DNA of 64,000 nt, from NCBI GenBank assembly GCA_947846985.1, contig CANTUZ010000001.1:113167757-113231756 (forward strand), written 5' to 3'. Below, one piece after another: positions 23,456 to 37,200 of this stretch. The position numbers were made by a program, and so were the translations under genes. Numbering within the stretch: position 1 is the first letter of the stretch; every line of letters starts with the position of its first letter. The DNA is from Fratercula arctica. Its lineage: Eukaryota > Chordata > Aves > Charadriiformes > Alcidae. Under the pieces are notes generated by a model. That model had not been told where the DNA came from. It searched no databases and saw nothing but the letters and a program-made list of their open reading frames with translations.

Positions 23456-23470
23456 AACTACTCCTTGGGT

Positions 23471-26400
23471 GCCTCATGCTGGAAAAGCCAATGTCAGTAC
23501 CTTCCCCTTTTACAGCGACCCTTGTGCAGCACAGGAAAATCTCTTTAAGAGCTACACCATTTCACAGAGTAGAAGGGAAGAGGGTCACTAGGTCATTACA
23601 AAGACTCTCATTTACACATCATAAGCTTCTCCTCTGACAGGTGCTTTAGGAACTGTAAGAAGTCTGTTCAAATTTGGTATCACAAGTTACTGAAACATGA
23701 ATGCAGGGTCTTATTCTGGTTCTGTTTGAAATTAGCAGTGGGCTATAATTTAGGGTTTTAATTTTTCAGGTTGTATGAGCTCATAAGCACACAGGCACAG
23801 ATGCACAGAAACATACACACTTAAGCACAGCACTTATATTTCATGTATTTTTCTATGCCTTTTTCTTACCCTAGTAGATATCTTCCACTTGCTCCATTAC
23901 TCCAAGCTCATGATTTTATATCTGTCATAGTCTGTCAGGACACAGCTTTCTCTTTTTCATGTTTGTTTTACACCTGCTCAGCTGCCCGTGATGCTTTGTG
24001 TGGCACAAGTAGACTAACTTTAGGTTTACTCATTGATCAGCAACTTTGGTTGAAAGTTTCTCACCAGGAGGCATATTCAGGCTTTCTAAAGGAGGCCCTA
24101 ATATATAAAAAGGAGGATGGGGAAAAACATTTTGGATTTTCCCACTGCACTCAGGACAGCTAGATTGTATTCAGTGAAGTGGGAGAGACATCCAGCATTG
24201 GTCCCTGAAGCTGCTGATAGCCGGACCCAGGACAGGGAGGAAGCTGTTGGTTGTGTAGCTGCTTTTTGGTTCTGCTGCAGCTTGGCAGAGTGTCTGTGTC
24301 AGCAGGAGCACCAGATCAGGGCATTATTTGTCCACCAAATCATATACTTTTCTCTGCCGACATCATTCTTTATTTCTTGCAGAGTGGGAGGGAAATAGTG
24401 TGGCTTGTTTCAATGCCCCTGGGGCCTTGAATCTACATTTTCGTTCAGGAAATGAATCATGATCATCCTGCCTTGTTGTAGAGCAAAAAGAGACGATATA
24501 CAATATTTCCCTTTAATGCACAAAGCTAACAAATAACCACTCCTGAAGAGAATAATATAGGCTGGGTGGGGTGAAGAAGAACAGTAAATACAACAAAAGT
24601 GAAAAAAGAAAAGTGTTGTCAGGAGGACATGCTGCAATACCTGGCCCAGCACCATGGGTCTCACGAGGTTCACAATTAAAGAAGGGGGATGTAGCTAAAG
24701 GTTCAGATAAGACTACAAAAACTGCTAAGGGCTCAGGGAGGGAATTAAATAGAAATTTCAAAGCAAAGGCAGAGAGAGGGAAAGGCCTAAGAAATAAGAT
24801 GATGGCAGACTGACAGAGTGTCATTTGGTGCTGCTGATATGCCTTAAGGTCCCCAGAGCTGGGACTGAGGAGGCATCACATCAGGTTCCCGACAGAAAGG
24901 ACTTCCACTGTCACTCACAGGCGGCCTTTGAACTGATCAAAAGGTACTGCTAAAAACACAGACTGAAGTCAGGCATCCAAGAGAGAGCAGGTCACCTACA
25001 GGCAACACCTTCAGCATAAAATATGTAGCAGACAATAAAGCAGAAGGCAGTCGCTTGAGGTTCCTGTAGCTGCACGAGACCCCCCTCCCCACAACTGCTG
25101 GGAAATGATGATATTGTCTAAAGCATTCCCTGTTCTTTCAGGGTATAAATATACTACCAGCTTCAATTGGAACGCGCATATTTGATATAAGTATTTACAT
25201 CTGCATAACCCCCCTCCCTAACCATGCTGGAGACATAAGGAACTCAGCAGCAATTGCTTCAGGCCAATGCTCTGCTTCAGCTGTCACAAGAAAATGGCAA
25301 GTGCAGCCATAGCCTTTGTCACCAGCTGCCACCCACTTACTCGGGCGCTTGCCAAGAAGAAAGACAGACGGTTACTCTCTGACAATGGCAGAGGCATTCT
25401 TGCTTCTTTATAGCGAAAAGGGACTCTAAAACTCCTCTGTTAAATTCATAGTGAAAGAGACTGACCCTTGGTGCACTATTAATATGCTCAAGAGACAAAA
25501 CTTGGAAATCTCTCACCTTCTTATATACCTCGGGCAGGAATTTCCTTCCCAGAAATAATCTCCTTTACAACAAGGCAACGAAATTTGTTGCAATTAGCCA
25601 AAAGAAAGGAGTGAAGAGAGTTTCATGAGCCACAGAGTTCATTGTACAAGTCATGAAATTCTCTTGCAAAAGGAAATGAAGTATTCTGTAGAAACTGGGA
25701 TCATTATATATGAAGATAAAGGAAAGCCCTTGCTTCCCCATATCTATAACGAGTGAGCTAATTTATGGATTGATTTAGTTTTTCTAACAACAAACAACAA
25801 TGCCTTGGCAGACATCACTTATGTAAGAAACAAGGTGAAACAGAGAACCACAGAAATAAATCTGAATTATATCAAAGCTGGCTCAGTTTAAAATCAGCCT
25901 AACTCCCTGGACTCCTGTGAAATTAGTCCTTATTCAGATGGATGTAAGTAACCATAGAGCCCAATTACTGCTTTTGCGAAGGGCTGGACGTAGTGTCATC
26001 CTGGGGCAAGGAACGAAGAATGGTTTAGTTCAGACTTTTTTCTTTTTTCTTTTTCCCCTTTTTTTTTTCCCATTTGAATGACCTTTTATGTCAAAGTTCG
26101 CATTAGGCAGCAGCAGAGACATCTGAAAAAAAATGCACGAAGTGTTACAGTCCTGCTGATTCTGGCCCACACCTCATCTAGACTCGGAAAAAATCAGTAG
26201 CGTGTTAATGCACTGACCTCTTCCAAGACGCAGAGACAGCTATACAGCTTGTTTCTAAGCTGATGCATAGAAATTGGGAGTGGGAGAATATTGGGAAGGA
26301 TGAGTGTCTGGCACAGTCGTATACTGGTAGTGAATTGTTCATGTTTCAAGTTAGAAAATGTGCAATTGCAGCTGGACGGGGAAAAAAACCCAACCTTAAA

Positions 26401-29400
26401 ATAATGGGAGGACTGGGTATTTGCTTGTTTGTTTGTTTTCTCTGAAGGCCTATATATTTACTGGAAGTCATGGGAAAGTAGGCTTTTTTTTGGTGATAGA
26501 TTACAGGAGGATTTGGCAAATATGACAGCGGAAAACCATGAGCAGATATTCCTAAGAAGAAGTTGTTATGTGGAAGAATTGTGGCACTGCAGGGAAAGGC
26601 CAGGGAATGAAACGTCCTCATAAAATTCACAGGGCAGAGCTGCTTTCAGTAGCTGTGCTGAGCTCCAAGAAATGAAAATGGCTGATTTTTAGGAGCGCAG
26701 AGCCCAGTACGGTGTGACTAACCCGCATCCCCTTGCTCCTTGCTGGCCAAACAGCCACTCTAATGCTCAGTTTGCTGTGAAAAACGAACTCCTTTGCTGG
26801 TACAGAGCTGGCACCAAGAACCAGCTACATCTTGTATGATGGGACTGATCTAACAGCTTCATCTGGCTGCTACAGGATTACAACAGCACTTCCTTAGCGG
26901 AGAACGAGGCTTTAAACTGAAATCAAAAGTGGCTCTGTAAGACTCCTGCGCAAACGGTCCCTTTGCAAATCATCTCTCACCAGGAGGCATTCCCTCTCCC
27001 ATGAACTGATAAAAAATACTGATAAAAGTATAAAAAAATATTTCTAGGTCATCCCTTAGCTTCTTGATATTCACTATTCTTTTCTAAATTTATTTGTACA
27101 AGGTACAAATACATGAAAATTTTCTGTAGGGAAGATCTGATATTCAAAAACCCAAGCAAACTGGAAAGAAAGAAGGGGTTAAATGGCATGCGAACTTTTG
27201 CTTTGGTTTTTGTTTGTTTGTTTGTTTTTTTAAACACAAATGCAATCTGGAAGTACCTGGGTTTCTCATCACTTCCTACTGTAATGAATTAGAAAGTCTA
27301 TTCACACAGACGAAACACATATTGCAAAACAGCATCTCAGATGGGACTTGAGCTGTGATGAATGAGGCCAAGGATCGCCTCCCTTACTAATGTGCCTGTG
27401 CGTCTTGCTAACCAGAAGTCCCACAGCAGCATGGCTAGAGGATAAGCATCTATATCTGATCTGACCTCGAAATGTATTTGAGATATATCTACTGATATCT
27501 CTAAATGTATTTATTCAAATCCCCAGGCATCTTTGAAAAATCCTTTTGTCTCTGACTCTGTCTATGTGCGCAAATACATTTTGTTGTCAACAGATTTTTT
27601 TTGGGGGGGGGGGGAGAGTTACTTTAGGGGGTGTTTTCTTCCTCAAAGCCCTTTAACTGACAGGAGCAGAATCAGTATCAGCATATCTAGGTTTTACTGT
27701 TTTGGGGGTTTTTGAGCAAGTCTGGTATCCATTCCATGTTTCCCATCTATAAAATGAAGGTAATAGTTAAGGCATCTTTTTTTAAAGTACATTGAAATTG
27801 TCATGTTAAAAATTGGCCTTTGGCCTCTTACTAATGGGTTAGTTCGACACCTGTTATAAATCTCATTAGATTTGCACCTGCGTTAGGTTGGAATCAGGAA
27901 AGCAAATGTCTGTGACAACCACTGATGTAGAAAGACAGTGAATTCAGCAGGATCTACCGAATTTGCTAACAATCCCAATTCAGACATCTGACAGAGCTGG
28001 AACTGCAGCACCCAGTCTGGAAATAAGCAGGTATCTCTGAATGCTGAGACTGGAAAACGCGTGTCCTCCACAGGACAACTCGTCTCCTGCTGCAGTATCT
28101 AATACGTCTTCAGCAACGTAAAGCAAAACAACTTTGGGTTGTGTGACAGTCAGATGTGTCAATATCTTGACTCAAGAGAATAGGAGGTTGTAATTAAGGT
28201 TTTCCTTTAGCGCAGGAGTTTTAATAGACCAGATACTGTTCCTGGTATTTGTTTCAAATAGAAATCAATAACTTGCAGGGACCTGACAGTAGCGACAGGT
28301 ATTGTGATACAAGTGGCAAAAACTACTGGAGACTTTCCTCTAACTTTTGCTGATGTTAAAAAAGGTTTGGATAGTCTACATATAGTGTAATGCAACCCTC
28401 TTTGTCCATCCAAGAAAGAGAAATTAATGTGTGAGTTAATTAATAGTAATATTAATGATTTTAAGACACTGCCTTATACCAATGTACAACCTGGTTGCAC
28501 CCAGTATGAGTTCTTCTACAGAGGAGGTTTTTCACTCTCTGGTGAAAAACTCTCCCGTTTTTCACTTTAGCTGTTCCTTGCTTTATTTAGAAATTGTCAC
28601 ATTATTTTTTTCCTACTCTGTGTCTCTGATACGGACTAAACAACTACTATTACTAGCAGACACGGGAGTGGAACAACACATCTTTATTGGAGCTACCGCC
28701 GAGTTAGAAACTTTGCATCAACACTTCTATCAGACTCTTAGGCTTTAAAACTAGTGCTTCAGCTTCTATGGTTAGTTCAAAAGATTGCAAATGCAAAGTT
28801 TACAGAAGTGTATGACAGTGATATATTTGCCAGTAGCAAATTAGTCCAAGTGAGCTGTAAAGCTTTCACTGACATGTATAATTCTTAGCAGGTTTCAAAC
28901 TGTCTACTCCGGGCTATGATTAATTTCATTAGATATTCTTAAAGTTAAGAAAAAAAGGGAGAGTAGTAAGATAGTCTGTCAATCACAAGTTCTAGAACAA
29001 AAAAAAAATACCTCAGATTAAGTAATCTTTCCATACTGTAGACTTGATTCTCATCTCAATGACATGAGAATGGTTCTGCTGCACTCATAAACCATACATT
29101 TAAGCAGATGAAGATTTTATTTTAGCAGCAAGTGTCGAAATGACAGTCTGATGTATTTATCGCAAAAGATCTCCTCCAAAATGGAGATTATGTAACAATG
29201 TGTTTAAAATTTACATGTTCCCAAATAATATGAAATACTACATAAATGGTGAAGTTATGTGCCCATAGTATGATGCTGCTTCATAGTTAATATGCAAAAC
29301 TGTGCATATTGTGCAATAAAGAGTATTTATGCCGTAACTGAAAGATTAAAACAGTAATTTACAGCTAGAATTCTGCATTGTTATGGTCAAGTTATGAAGC

Positions 29401-32400
29401 AAATTGACACATACATCACAAAGACAGATCTTATGTGGGAAGGCAACTTCCCGCCTAAGTACCTAATAATAGGTACTTCATTAAGAAGGCCCCATTGGCT
29501 AATGACAATGTGACCTTTGTTAATCCCCTCCTGATTCCATCACAGATTTGAATTCCCATATGAATCTTGACCTACTGATAGCAGTGATATTCTTTAAAAT
29601 GGGGGGGGGAATTCACAGTTTGGGCACTGTTTCTCTGCTCTGGCAGGGCCCAGTCCTCCCTTCCCTCCACACAGACTTTGCCCATCACTTGCCGATTTGG
29701 GTCCTCTGAGCAGGAGCCGTGGCTTTGCCCCTGCCATGGTGTTGCCTGGCACCTGGCTATCATTGACCTCGGCTTGTTGCCCTTTTCACCGACTCTTTAG
29801 CAGGTTAGGGGAGAGCAGGGAAAGGGGAAGAGAAGCAGGTTATTTCTTACCTCTGCCCACAACCCGCTCCTCTTCAAATGCTGTTCATTACAGCTTTCTA
29901 CAACATGAAGAGCCTGACCTCTCTCCTGTGTCTTTTTTGCTTTTACATCATTACTGGATCTTTGGGTTTGGGTTTTCTTCTGGTTGGTTGTTGTTTTTGG
30001 TTTCTTTTTTTTTTTTCTTTTTTCCTTTCAGTTTCATTTTACTCCCTGCCTTCTTGACTAATGGGCTTTTGCCCCACTTCCAGCTCTCTGTGATGGCACA
30101 TCTGAAGACAGACAACAGCAGCTGAGCAGCATGGCAGTGAGTATAAATAACCTGCGTTCAGCACAGCATCCAAATTTTCTCAGAGATCACTGCTTTTATT
30201 TTAACAAGAGGCCTGTGATAAAGGGTGGGTAGTGGTTTCATGTCACAAAGAGGAATCAGAACACAAAGAGGTGGAGTGCTAAAGGGGTTTAAGGATTAGA
30301 GTTATGTGTTCTGAGATCTAACCTTTAGTGCCTACCTGCCACAGCAGAGTTCAGAGCTCTGGGTTAAATCTATACGGATGGATCTGGGTGCCTAGGACAT
30401 GGATCCTCAGCCCGCTGAAGACAGAGACATTTAAAATCAATGTTGAGTGCTAAGAGAGCAGGAGATGCTTACAAAAGGGATATGTCTGAACTTCCACCCT
30501 TCTGTGGAGCTTTGCCAAATTAGCTGAGCCTATAATAAATCAGATATTCATTTGGGCTCAGTACTGGAACCTTTTACCTGAACCTCTTCCAGAAATCAGG
30601 TCAAACAGCAGATTTACCAGGAAGGGTAATGGGGTTGTACGGTCCCCAGTGTCAGCGGTTTCAGTTCTGGCATGAGTGTTCTCTCGTAAAGTGATATGGC
30701 TGCAGAGACACCCATGTTTGCTTCAGGGTTAGTTTGTCACCACTGCCAGCTCTTGGAAGAATGAGATTATTCCTTTACTGGGTCAATGATGATGAGAATA
30801 ACTCCTGAGGTTAACAGCTAGGGACCTAATCCATTCTTCTGCAAAGTCAAATCACCTGAAAATGGAGGGGGAAAACACACTCCTTCTCTCAAGAACTGCG
30901 TTTGGTTTAGCTGCGTGGTAGCTCCACAGGTGCTGGAGGAGGTGGGCTTGAATTGCCCCAGGTGGAGTGGTCTTCTTCCAGATCTGAAATGAAATGAGGT
31001 CTTCTCTACGGCAGGTGGATTCTTTACCTGTTTAGACCTATGTAAGATGTGGAGGCACCGCTGCTGCGGTTTTCTGTCTGATTTTTGAGACAAAATGAAA
31101 TCTGTCACCGGTTCTCCACCTCAGCAAAACGCACAAAGCACAAGGCCATCCGTTCTCTTGGCATCGGATGACGGTCTCGGTGGTGAATAGCTTAAGGGTG
31201 ACCAGAGTACTTGTCACATGGGAAACACACCACGCACCAGCCTGCTGAGAAGGGACTTTTATACGCCCAGCTCAGGCAGCTGCAATTTTCCATTTGGCAC
31301 TGCTCGCTTAGGAGTTACTGCTAGTGCCAGCACCAACTTAGGGGCTTGCTCAGGAAAGGGGCTATACTTTACACAACGATTTACACCCCTGTTCAAGCCT
31401 TTCCCATCACAGTAGATTCTTTTCAGTCGTCCATGGATGTTGTCACGCGGGTAACAACACAAACTAATGTGTGTAGTCATTCTTCTAATGTCTGTGTGAG
31501 ATTATAGTGCGGTGGAAAAATAAGAGCTAATAGAAATGCTGGAGCAGGCGAAGGGGAGTTGGGCTTTTTGCCACTTTCTCACTATAGCTCCTCCGATGCC
31601 TCTCACTTCTGCTTTGCAATAACCCCTGCTACTCCCATCACGCGAATCTTGATCAGAGTCTGTCAGTCATGGTTTCAATGTGCCAGATGTGATGTTGTGT
31701 TATGCCAAATGTGGCCTGAACTGAGTGCTCGCGTGACTCACTATCAAACCATTTTCTCCTGTGAGCCAAACAAGATTTAATAAAAAATAAAAAAAAAAAG
31801 GTGGGGGGGATTTTTAAACATGACTGTTTTGTATGTTGATTGAGTCTGTTGGTTTAGCTCCCTACACATGTTAAAAAGCAGTATATTTACTAGCCTTTGT
31901 TTTTACACAAGTGAACAGTGAGTGTCCGCAAACAATATGGGTGGAAAATAGCTTGAAAAGAGGATTTTTTTTGTTGTTGTTGTAAAAGTGCATGGATTTT
32001 TGGGGTTGTCTGGAGCAATTTCACAGAAACAAGAGCAGATTAAAGGAGGTAATGACATGTTCGTAATTTCATTCCTAAGGCTCACAGTGTCCTTGCCTTT
32101 GTCTAGTTTTCAGCCTGGAGATAAATCAAGGGCTTCAATTTCCAAATCTGTCATAGAAGCTTCACAAATAAAAATGCTGACAAAAAATATCTGCTTTTAA
32201 ATGGCTACTTGCAAGCACTGACAACTAGCAGTCTATACATCTTTCACCTTACAGAAGCGGTGTGTATTGCCAGGAAAATGAAGAGGAGAAAGGCAGTGCT
32301 CCTAAAGTTAAAGTAATCTAAAAGTATGACAACAATAAACCATTTACAGTCATGTTTTGAATGCTAGATGAAAATAGATTTCAGGTGGTGTATTAACAAA

Positions 32401-34110
32401 GCCTCGCAGCTGCCTGGCGTGGAAAAAAAAAAAATGGCTGTGGAGCTAGAATATGAAGTAGAGAGACCGTGTGGACAAGCAAAATGCCTTCCCACCCCCA
32501 GCTGCCCTCGCAGCTGCTGTGGCTGCTTCACGTGTGCTCGGCCGTGCCCATGGAGGGAGAGAGCTTGTGCCCGACTGGGGAGGAGGGGGAAACGGGCACC
32601 ATGAAAACCAGCACGGATTATGCTGGTTAATGCTGAATAATTCGCTGTATCTGTTAGCTGCAGGCTCTAGCAGGATATGAATTCCAAATGAAAGGCAGAG
32701 CTGGAGCAGTTGATAGTAATAGGTAAACTAGGCCAGACACTTTGCAGAAACTAGGAGTGACACAGACGAAATGGCAGCTAGGAGTGCTTCAGCTGGCAAC
32801 ACTGGAGTCCTTGAACTCCCAGAGACTCTGGCCATGGCCCCATGCAGTGTCCTGTCCAGTCCCGTCCTCCCCCCCCACCCCCAACAGGGATTGGTGCCTG
32901 GTGGTCACACCTATGGTCTCCTTGGTCTGTGGGACTGAATTTTGTACAAAGATTGTAGAGCCGTATCATGTTCTTCAATCCCCCTCGCTAGCCTTAGAGG
33001 CAGAATAAAGTGTGAGTTGTGCCCCCCATGCTATGTCCGTATACGTGGCTTCATGAAAGCTTTGACCTGTTTCAGCCTAAAGCCAGAGGATAACTCAGCC
33101 TGCAGACCGTGGGGCTCTGGATCTACTCTGAGTGCAAGATCTGGACTAACATGACACAATAAATGCACCCACCCACCCATCCACATGCTTTTCCCAGGAG
33201 AGTTCTCACTCTTTATTCCCTGCTAATGTGTGTACTTAGTGCCTTCCAGTCAGCTTGTCTGCCTGGGGAATCCTGAAGAGAGACATCCAGCAGTTCTCAG
33301 ATCCAGGGAATGAATGGAACGTGCTCTAGGCAGTTGAAGTGCTCTAGTGCTCTAAATTTATCGCATGCACGAGCATGTCATCCTTGTGGCGTGTGGCACC
33401 TAGGATTTGCCCATGCACGTGCTGCAGGCAGAATCTGTGATGGATGCAATGCCAGGTCCAGTGGGAACCATACTCATGTCCTACACAGTGGACAAATGGC
33501 CAGGGTCTGCCTGGATCTGATGTTTAAGGCAGAAAGAGAACATGTCAAGGGAAAATTGTGTCTGTGGTAGCCCTACAGGTGAGAAAGGACCGGGTATAAA
33601 AGATAAATGACCACGTTGTCTAGCTAAAATTAGGATTATTTGAAAATATGGAAACTGCCTGTGGGACATAATAGCTTTCTAGAGCAGGGAACTTGTATGC
33701 ATGCCTCTGCCTTCTGTCGACGGGGATATAGAGCCTACTCAAGACTGGGATTATCTACCTCACTGCAGTCTTTGACAGCTGGTTGGATTCAAAACCAGCC
33801 CGGAGAAGGTGGGTGCTCTCATTCTGCTCTTCACAATTTATGCTTCAAGGTCAAGCAATCCCTGTGAACCTCACTAGTCTAATTTTGCTTTTAGTTTTAT
33901 CACATTGTAAGGTGCTTAGGAAAAGTTTTTGCTTCAAGCAAAGAACTTGCCACCTCAGAGCTATTGAGAGACAGGGCCCAGTAAGTAGCTATTGCTGAGT
34001 TTTTATTTCAGGGAAAGTTTTAGAAAAAGAATACTTTAATCTGTAGATGTGGGAAGTAATCTGTGAATAAGGGCAAAAAGGGTTAGTATTTTTTAGGACA
34101 TATTATATGT
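23471..34110. other. Intergenic DNA, no gene seen
   Basis: No spliced gene, RNA gene or recognisable protein is seen. Content is mixed AT-rich DNA with small GC-richer patches (around 29690-29900 and 32460-32620), a 12-nt G run (27603-27614), a TTTG-type tract near 27208-27232 and an 8-bp hairpin at 29289-29310. ORFs of 60-142 codons here (for example 29697-30125 +) have no motif and are treated as chance. Confidence 0.5.
27603..27614 (+). repeat. G12 homopolymer
   Basis: Twelve consecutive G, preceded by a T run. It is prone to slippage and quadruplex formation and is a likely length-variable or sequencing-error site. Confidence 0.9.
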
Positions 34111-34265
34111 TCAAAGGGCTGTGCTCAGTGCCAATGCACAGCCATTAACAAATTGGTCTTCAGCCCCTGTGTGCAGTTCAGTAGGAAAGTTTTACAGATG
34201 GGAAGACTGAGACAAAACATCTTGCTCGAGGCTGCCCAGTGACAGAGCCGGCTTCAGAAGCCAGC
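34111..34265 (+). repeat. Ancient MIR-like SINE remnant
   Basis: TTTTACAGATGGGAAGACTG, then TCTTGCTCGAGGCTGCCCAG, then GTGACAGAGCCGG follow the order of the MIR core (TTTACAGATGAGGAAACTGAG, then TTGCCCAAGGTCAC, then GGCAGAGCCGGG). The match is best at 34188-34250. The upstream limit is a guess. Confidence 0.6.
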
Positions 34266-37200
34266 ATCGACCCTCTCCCTCTGTCATTCCTCCAGACAGC
34301 ACTGCCAAGCAGCAAAAAAACAAATCGGAGACACCTTTCTGCAAGGCTTGAAGAGAGTGATGTGAAATAAATATAACAGTTAAAGCAAAAGGCAACCCGA
34401 ACAGTCCTGCTGCATTTTGAGTGCTGAGGTCTGCAGAGCAAAGCCGCTGATATTTTGGTAAAACTAACACCAAAGACATTAAGTTTTATTATCAATATCA
34501 GATCATTGCCCATCTCGGTAATCACTGGACTGTGTGTTTGATAAAAGAACGTTTGAGAACTGCTAGGCTGTTATTATATATAATTGCTCTTTACAATGAC
34601 TGGATATCTCTAGTGAAAATGAATCGGTGATCTCCACTGTAGCAGAATCTATTAAATAATTGGAGAGCGTGGCTAGTATCTTTGATGTTGAAAGGGAGAA
34701 ATTCAATAAGCAGTCTCATCAGGCTTTCTAACACAGCAGAAGAGAAGGGCTGCAGGCAGGAACATACCGACACTACAGGTCAGTGAAGGTTTATGGATTT
34801 GTGTGCCTTAGAAAGGAGGCAGAACCTTGCTGTACAGGACTGTTGAACCATTAGCCACCTCAGGGGGTGTCAGAGTATTGTTGTGCAGCCTTCTAAAAAT
34901 ATAAATGGTAGGGCCAGACATCAAATGTTTCTCCCCTGCCCAGATTTTATGAGAATATCGTGTGTCCTGAGGAGATGTCAGAACTGTGCTTCAGCTGTTT
35001 TGCTACTTGACACTGGCACATTATCCTTAGAAGATTCATTTTCACATTTATTAACCCATTTCTACCGCACAGACTCACATCTTTCCATCAAAGAAGTGCC
35101 TGTTTGTCTTTGAATTAATAGCTTGGATGTATATAGCGGCCTTCATTACAAAAAAGCGTTCAGCTCCCTCTGCTAGTTGGAAGACAGCCGACAGGTACTT
35201 AGTACATTGCCCTGGGAGGAGAGCACTTGGCTGAAGAAAGCACACAAAAAAAATCCTTATTCTCTTCCAACAAGAGGTACCCTGGGACCTTTAATGTGAC
35301 CATGGGACCGGCTTTTACTGGCTCCTCTGAAAAAACTGCGCACAATACGCCTCATGATGCACTCTTTATCTAGAAGGCTGAAGGAGGAAAAGAGATCAAG
35401 GGGCTTTGGGAATCAAATTTTACCTCCCTAACGTTCATACTAACATTTGTGCTGGCATTAGGCTTGTAGAAAGGGTATTTGAAGAAACAGTTGAGAAGAT
35501 CGGGTTAGTGATTTCCTCTGTAAAGATGTGTAGTAAAAGAGAGGAAAGCGCCCCAGCTGCAGGGTTACTCATTGCTTCTGCAAGGTACTGGGGGCATTTG
35601 GTATGTGATGCTGGGACAGCGTCAGAGTGGACTGCCCCATAACCGTCTGGTGGCTGGTTCCTGTATTACACCTAATGTGTCCTGCCCGCCTTGAGGAAAC
35701 CGGTCAGGAGAAAGCACGAGTACCCTGCCCCTGGTGACTTCTCCAAGTCTCTAGGGCAGAAAACCCACCTCGTTTGTGGTGCCAACCAGTGCTCAGGGCG
35801 AGCGATGAAGCAGCGAGAAAGACGGTTGTTGCCAGGGTCTGCGCGTAAGAGGAGGTGATGTGCTGGAGAAGCTGGAGGGACCTTGATCTCATCTTGGTCC
35901 TGGAGCTGGGTGGCACGGGCTTGGGTGCGAGGAATGAAATGAGGTCACCCTAGTGCCTTCCTAGACAGACATCCAAATCCTGCTGACCTGCAGGCTCTTT
36001 GTGAAGCTCCTGCCTGTTCTGCTTGATACGGCATTGAAAATCCTCTGGACAACATTATTTACTATCCAGATGTATTATGCAATGTTTGCAGTAGGCCTCA
36101 AGGAGTCTCCATTACTATTGTTCTGTATCTGTCCATCTTGCATCCGTTATCCTGTTGTTTCAAAAGTCATAAATACAGAACTAATTGTAAGTGCAAATGT
36201 TGCAGTTGTAAGGTTTTAATTAGTAATCTTATTCAAATGGTTCTCACTTTTAGTGAGACACATCTAGCGTATATCATGATGATCTAAGCAGTTCAAGGGC
36301 TGTATGAATATAAAATATCTTTTTTCAATTTATGTTAAACTGTGGGGGGAAAAGTCTAAAAGGCAGATTTATAGTATATAAGTTAATGCTTTTTCATAAG
36401 TGTCAAATGAAGTTGGATTGCTGTGAAACCATTTCTCTCATAAAACCTTCTCTTCCTTGTCCACCTTTTCCAAGCTTAAGCAAATTAAACAGCAAAGTCA
36501 TACACAGATCAAAGAGAATGTTAAACCGTAACATTCTTGACTCGCTTTCTCTTTTAGGATCAGTAACTCTTCATCTCAGATGTAGTGTCTTGATTAGCTT
36601 TTTTTCTTACCTCTATGCTATGCTACAGTATTTCCATTAAAATTGCTTTGCAGATTCATAACTCCCCAACACAGTGAGGAGCTGAAGCCTCCATGTTGTA
36701 GAAATGAAGCTTTACTTAGAGTACACGATTAAAAGGGCAGATGAGTACAGGAAAGTAAGCTAATCCCAAGGGCATATCGAGCTTCAGGCATTGATCCATG
36801 TTTAGACACTTCTTAAAGCATCCCTTGCAGGTGTTGTGTTCTGTAGGAAAATGATAACAAGCTTGTATTTCTTGGACCAGTTTCCAAGATATCCCAGTAT
36901 TTTTGCACTTGGGGTTTACCAGTGCACGCTCAGCCACAACAGGGCAGATAATCTTTGTTAGAGCGTGGCGGTAGATAGATTGGGGATTCAGAGACTGCTG
37001 ATCTTGAGGGTTGAAGGTTTAAGTTTCTTCTCTTGTGAGGCAGTGTGTGAGCTGAACACCAAGCTGGAAATTGGGGTGCATATGTTCTGCGTGTCTGGCA
37101 ATGGGCTGCTGGTGTGTTGTGCTGCCCAGTTGCTTTGAGGCAGCCGTCCTTGCTGCTATGCAGTGTTCCAGTTACTCTCTAAACAGCATGTCCCAATTAT

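Larger units (their letters stand above)
21929..23470 (-). mobile_element. 5'-truncated CR1 LINE (minus strand), RT domain remnant
   Basis: The 3' end on the minus strand is the CR1 signature: an ATTCTGTGATTCTAT octamer end preceded by the conserved 3' UTR. Reading backwards from 23455, the element encodes the reverse transcriptase from GPDGLHPRVLKELADVL through GNYRPVSLT, the palm region, and the C-terminal [12 protein letters not shown] and RGDLI region down to a stop near 22013. ORF1, the endonuclease and the first RT motifs are absent, so the copy is 5' truncated, the usual outcome of LINE insertion. It is dead: it has an in-frame stop in the first palm motif (23067-23069), frameshifts between 23033 and 23162 and near 22600-22640, and a Gly in place of the first catalytic Asp of the FADD motif (22809-22811). 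The 5' limit is approximate. Confidence 0.92.

Noticed and set aside
28455..28748. LADTGVEQHIF in a 97-codon ORF as a retroviral-type protease motif
   Set aside because: Only a few residues resemble the D[TS]G motif and nothing around it looks like gag, protease or RT.
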